Shown here piece by piece: positions 41,380-42,616 of a stretch of DNA of 42,616 nucleotides. The DNA comes from Micavibrio sp. (lineage in GTDB: Bacteria > Pseudomonadota > Alphaproteobacteria > Micavibrionales > Micavibrionaceae). Under the pieces are notes generated by a model, which saw only the letters and a list, made by a program, of their open reading frames with translations, was not told where the DNA came from and made no database searches. The stretch lies in NCBI GenBank assembly GCA_030824805.1, contig JAPJRC010000011.1, forward strand, positions 1 through 42,616, written 5' to 3'. The position numbers were made by a program, and so were the translations under genes. How positions within the stretch are numbered: position 1 is the stretch's first letter; each line of letters starts with the position of its first letter.

Positions 41380-42616
41380 TACGCCGCCACCACGTTGACG
41401 ATACGGCCCGGCACCACGATGATTTTCTTGACCGACTTGCCTTCGAGCGCGGCTTTCACCGTGTCTTCGGCCAGCGCAGCATTTTCGGCTGTCTTTTGAT
41501 CGACATTCGCGGGCAGCGTGATGGTCGCGCGCATCTTGCCGTTCACCTGCACCGCGAGCGTCACCGTGTCATCCTGCAGCAAGGCAGCATCGGCTTTCGG
41601 CCAGGATGTTTTTGTGAGCGGCGTTGTGTGACCAAGCCCTTCCCAAAGCTCTTCCGCAAGGTGCGGCATCATCGGGTTTATCATCTGCACAAAGGATTCC
41701 ACGGCTTCGCGCAGCGCCCATTTGTCGGCATCGTCGTTCGCCTTGAAGGCAGAAATGGTGTTGGACAATTCGCGCAGCAAGGCAACGGCCTTGTTCATGT
41801 GGAACGCTTCGATCCCTCGGCCAACGCCATCGATGGCCTTGTGCGTTTCACGGCGCAGCTTGGTGGCGGCATCCGAGAAAGACGCAGGCTTTGCTTCCCC
41901 TGCCCTGCCGAGCGTTTCGGCGGCTTCGGTGATCAGGCGGTAAAGTTTGTTCACGTACTTCCACGCGCCTTCGATACCGGCGGTTGTCCATTCGATATCG
42001 CGTTCCGGCGGGGAATCCGAAAGAATAAAAAGACGCGCGGCATCGGCACCATAGGTGTCGATGATGTCTTGCGGGTCGATGACGTTCTTTTTCGATTTCG
42101 ACATTTTGATTTGCGGGCCGACCTTGACGGGTTTCGCGCCGTCTTTCGTCACCCACTCACCTTTTTCGTTCTGCTCGACATCGGTCGGGAACAGATATTT
42201 GCCTTCGGCATCCTGGAACGTCGCGTGGTTTACCATGCCTTGCGTGAACAGGCCGGTGAACGGTTCGTCCGCCGGTACGGCATACCCGCAATCGCGCAGC
42301 GCGCGCGTCCAGAAACGCGAATAGAGCAAGTGCAGAACCGCGTGTTCTACGCCGCCGATATATTGGTCGACCGCGCTCCAGTAATCCGTTGCTTTTTTCG
42401 AAAAGGCTTCGTTGTCGTTGCGCGCGTCGAGATAGCGCAGATAGTACCAGCTGGAATCGACAAACGTGTCCATCGTGTCGGTTTCACGGATGGCGGGCTC
42501 GCCCGTTTCGGGGCATGTCGTATATTTCCATGTCGGGTGACGGTCCAGCGGGTTTCCCGGACGGTCGTAATTGATATCGCGTGGCAATTCGACTGGCAGT
42601 TGGTCTTCCGGCACCG
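41379..42616 (-). CDS. leuS: Leucyl-tRNA synthetase, 5' partial
   Basis: Only the C-terminal 411 residues or so of an approximately 860-residue enzyme are in the window, and the frame runs off the right edge. TMDTFVDSSWYYLRYLD and YIGGVEHAVLHLLYSRFW are catalytic-domain motifs of LeuRS, KMSKSKKNV is the class I ATP-binding signature, and the remainder is the anticodon-binding and C-terminal domain (MPHLAEELWE, VQVNGKMRA). It charges tRNA-Leu in the cytoplasm. Confidence 0.97.
   Translation of the reverse strand, partial: VPEDQLPVELPRDINYDRPGNPLDRHPTWKYTTCPETGEPAIRETDTMDTFVDSSWYYLRYLDARNDNEAFSKKATDYWSAVDQYIGGVEHAVLHLLYSRFWTRALRDCGYAVPADEPFTGLFTQGMVNHATFQDAEGKYLFPTDVEQNEKGEWVTKDGAKPVKVGPQIKMSKSKKNVIDPQDIIDTYGADAARLFILSDSPPERDIEWTTAGIEGAWKYVNKLYRLITEAAETLGRAGEAKPASFSDAATKLRRETHKAIDGVGRGIEAFHMNKAVALLRELSNTISAFKANDDADKWALREAVESFVQMINPMMPHLAEELWEGLGHTTPLTKTSWPKADAALLQDDTVTLAVQVNGKMRATITLPANVDQKTAENAALAEDTVKAALEGKSVKKIIVVPGRIVNVVAA

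Overview
The window is chromosomal DNA of an alphaproteobacterium. The evidence is the conserved order hemE-hemH-hemJ-rho, then mnmE, mnmG-rsmG-parA-parB and holA/lptE/leuS, together with the opposite-strand run PPSR-aroE-coaE-dnaQ next to hemE. Two giant adhesin-like genes built from LamG and RCC1 modules would suit a predatory or surface-attached lineage such as the Micavibrio group, but that placement is a guess.

Layout. (1) 1-12566: two adjacent + strand giant genes (the first cut by the window edge) assembled from LamG domains, two kinds of seven-repeat propeller, a C-type lectin domain and a tail-fibre-like region. (2) 12576-16227: a tightly overlapping minus-strand operon: PPSR (dikinase regulator), aroE, coaE, a class I glutamine amidotransferase and dnaQ. 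(3) 16287-19576: three minus-strand genes of unknown function, two of them apparently paralogues. (4) 19577-20001: a 425-base gap next to hemE with a TTAA-N7-TTAA CtrA-type site, seven GANTC sites, several DnaA-box-like CCACA elements, a long inverted repeat and an 88% A+T block. I read it as a candidate chromosomal replication origin. Genes on both sides are transcribed away from it. (5) 20002-24640: haem synthesis genes hemE, hemH and hemJ, an unknown minus-strand gene, then rho with an intrinsic terminator. (6) 24757-28260: a pilin-like membrane protein, an exported protein, a membrane protein with eight CxxC pairs, and a DUF6489-type protein. (7) 28264-31910: mnmE, a divergent AraC regulator/SDR pair and a HAD-like protein. 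(8) 32088-36862: mnmG, rsmG, parA and parB with four parS sites, and a small unknown gene. (9) 36863-42616: holA, an 81-residue protein, a two-gene cassette, then lptE, a DUF1543 protein and leuS (cut by the window edge).

How the parts work together. The candidate origin, the parS cluster about 13-15 kb away and parAB would form the replication-initiation and segregation region of the chromosome. The cassette at 38586-40353 joins a protein resembling the methyltransferase domain of plant methionine S-methyltransferase (bacterial MmtN-like) to a homocysteine S-methyltransferase. Together these could run a complete S-methylmethionine cycle, known as a plant pathway, from one bacterial operon. 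This is the most novel-looking system in the window. The giant adhesin pair is second.
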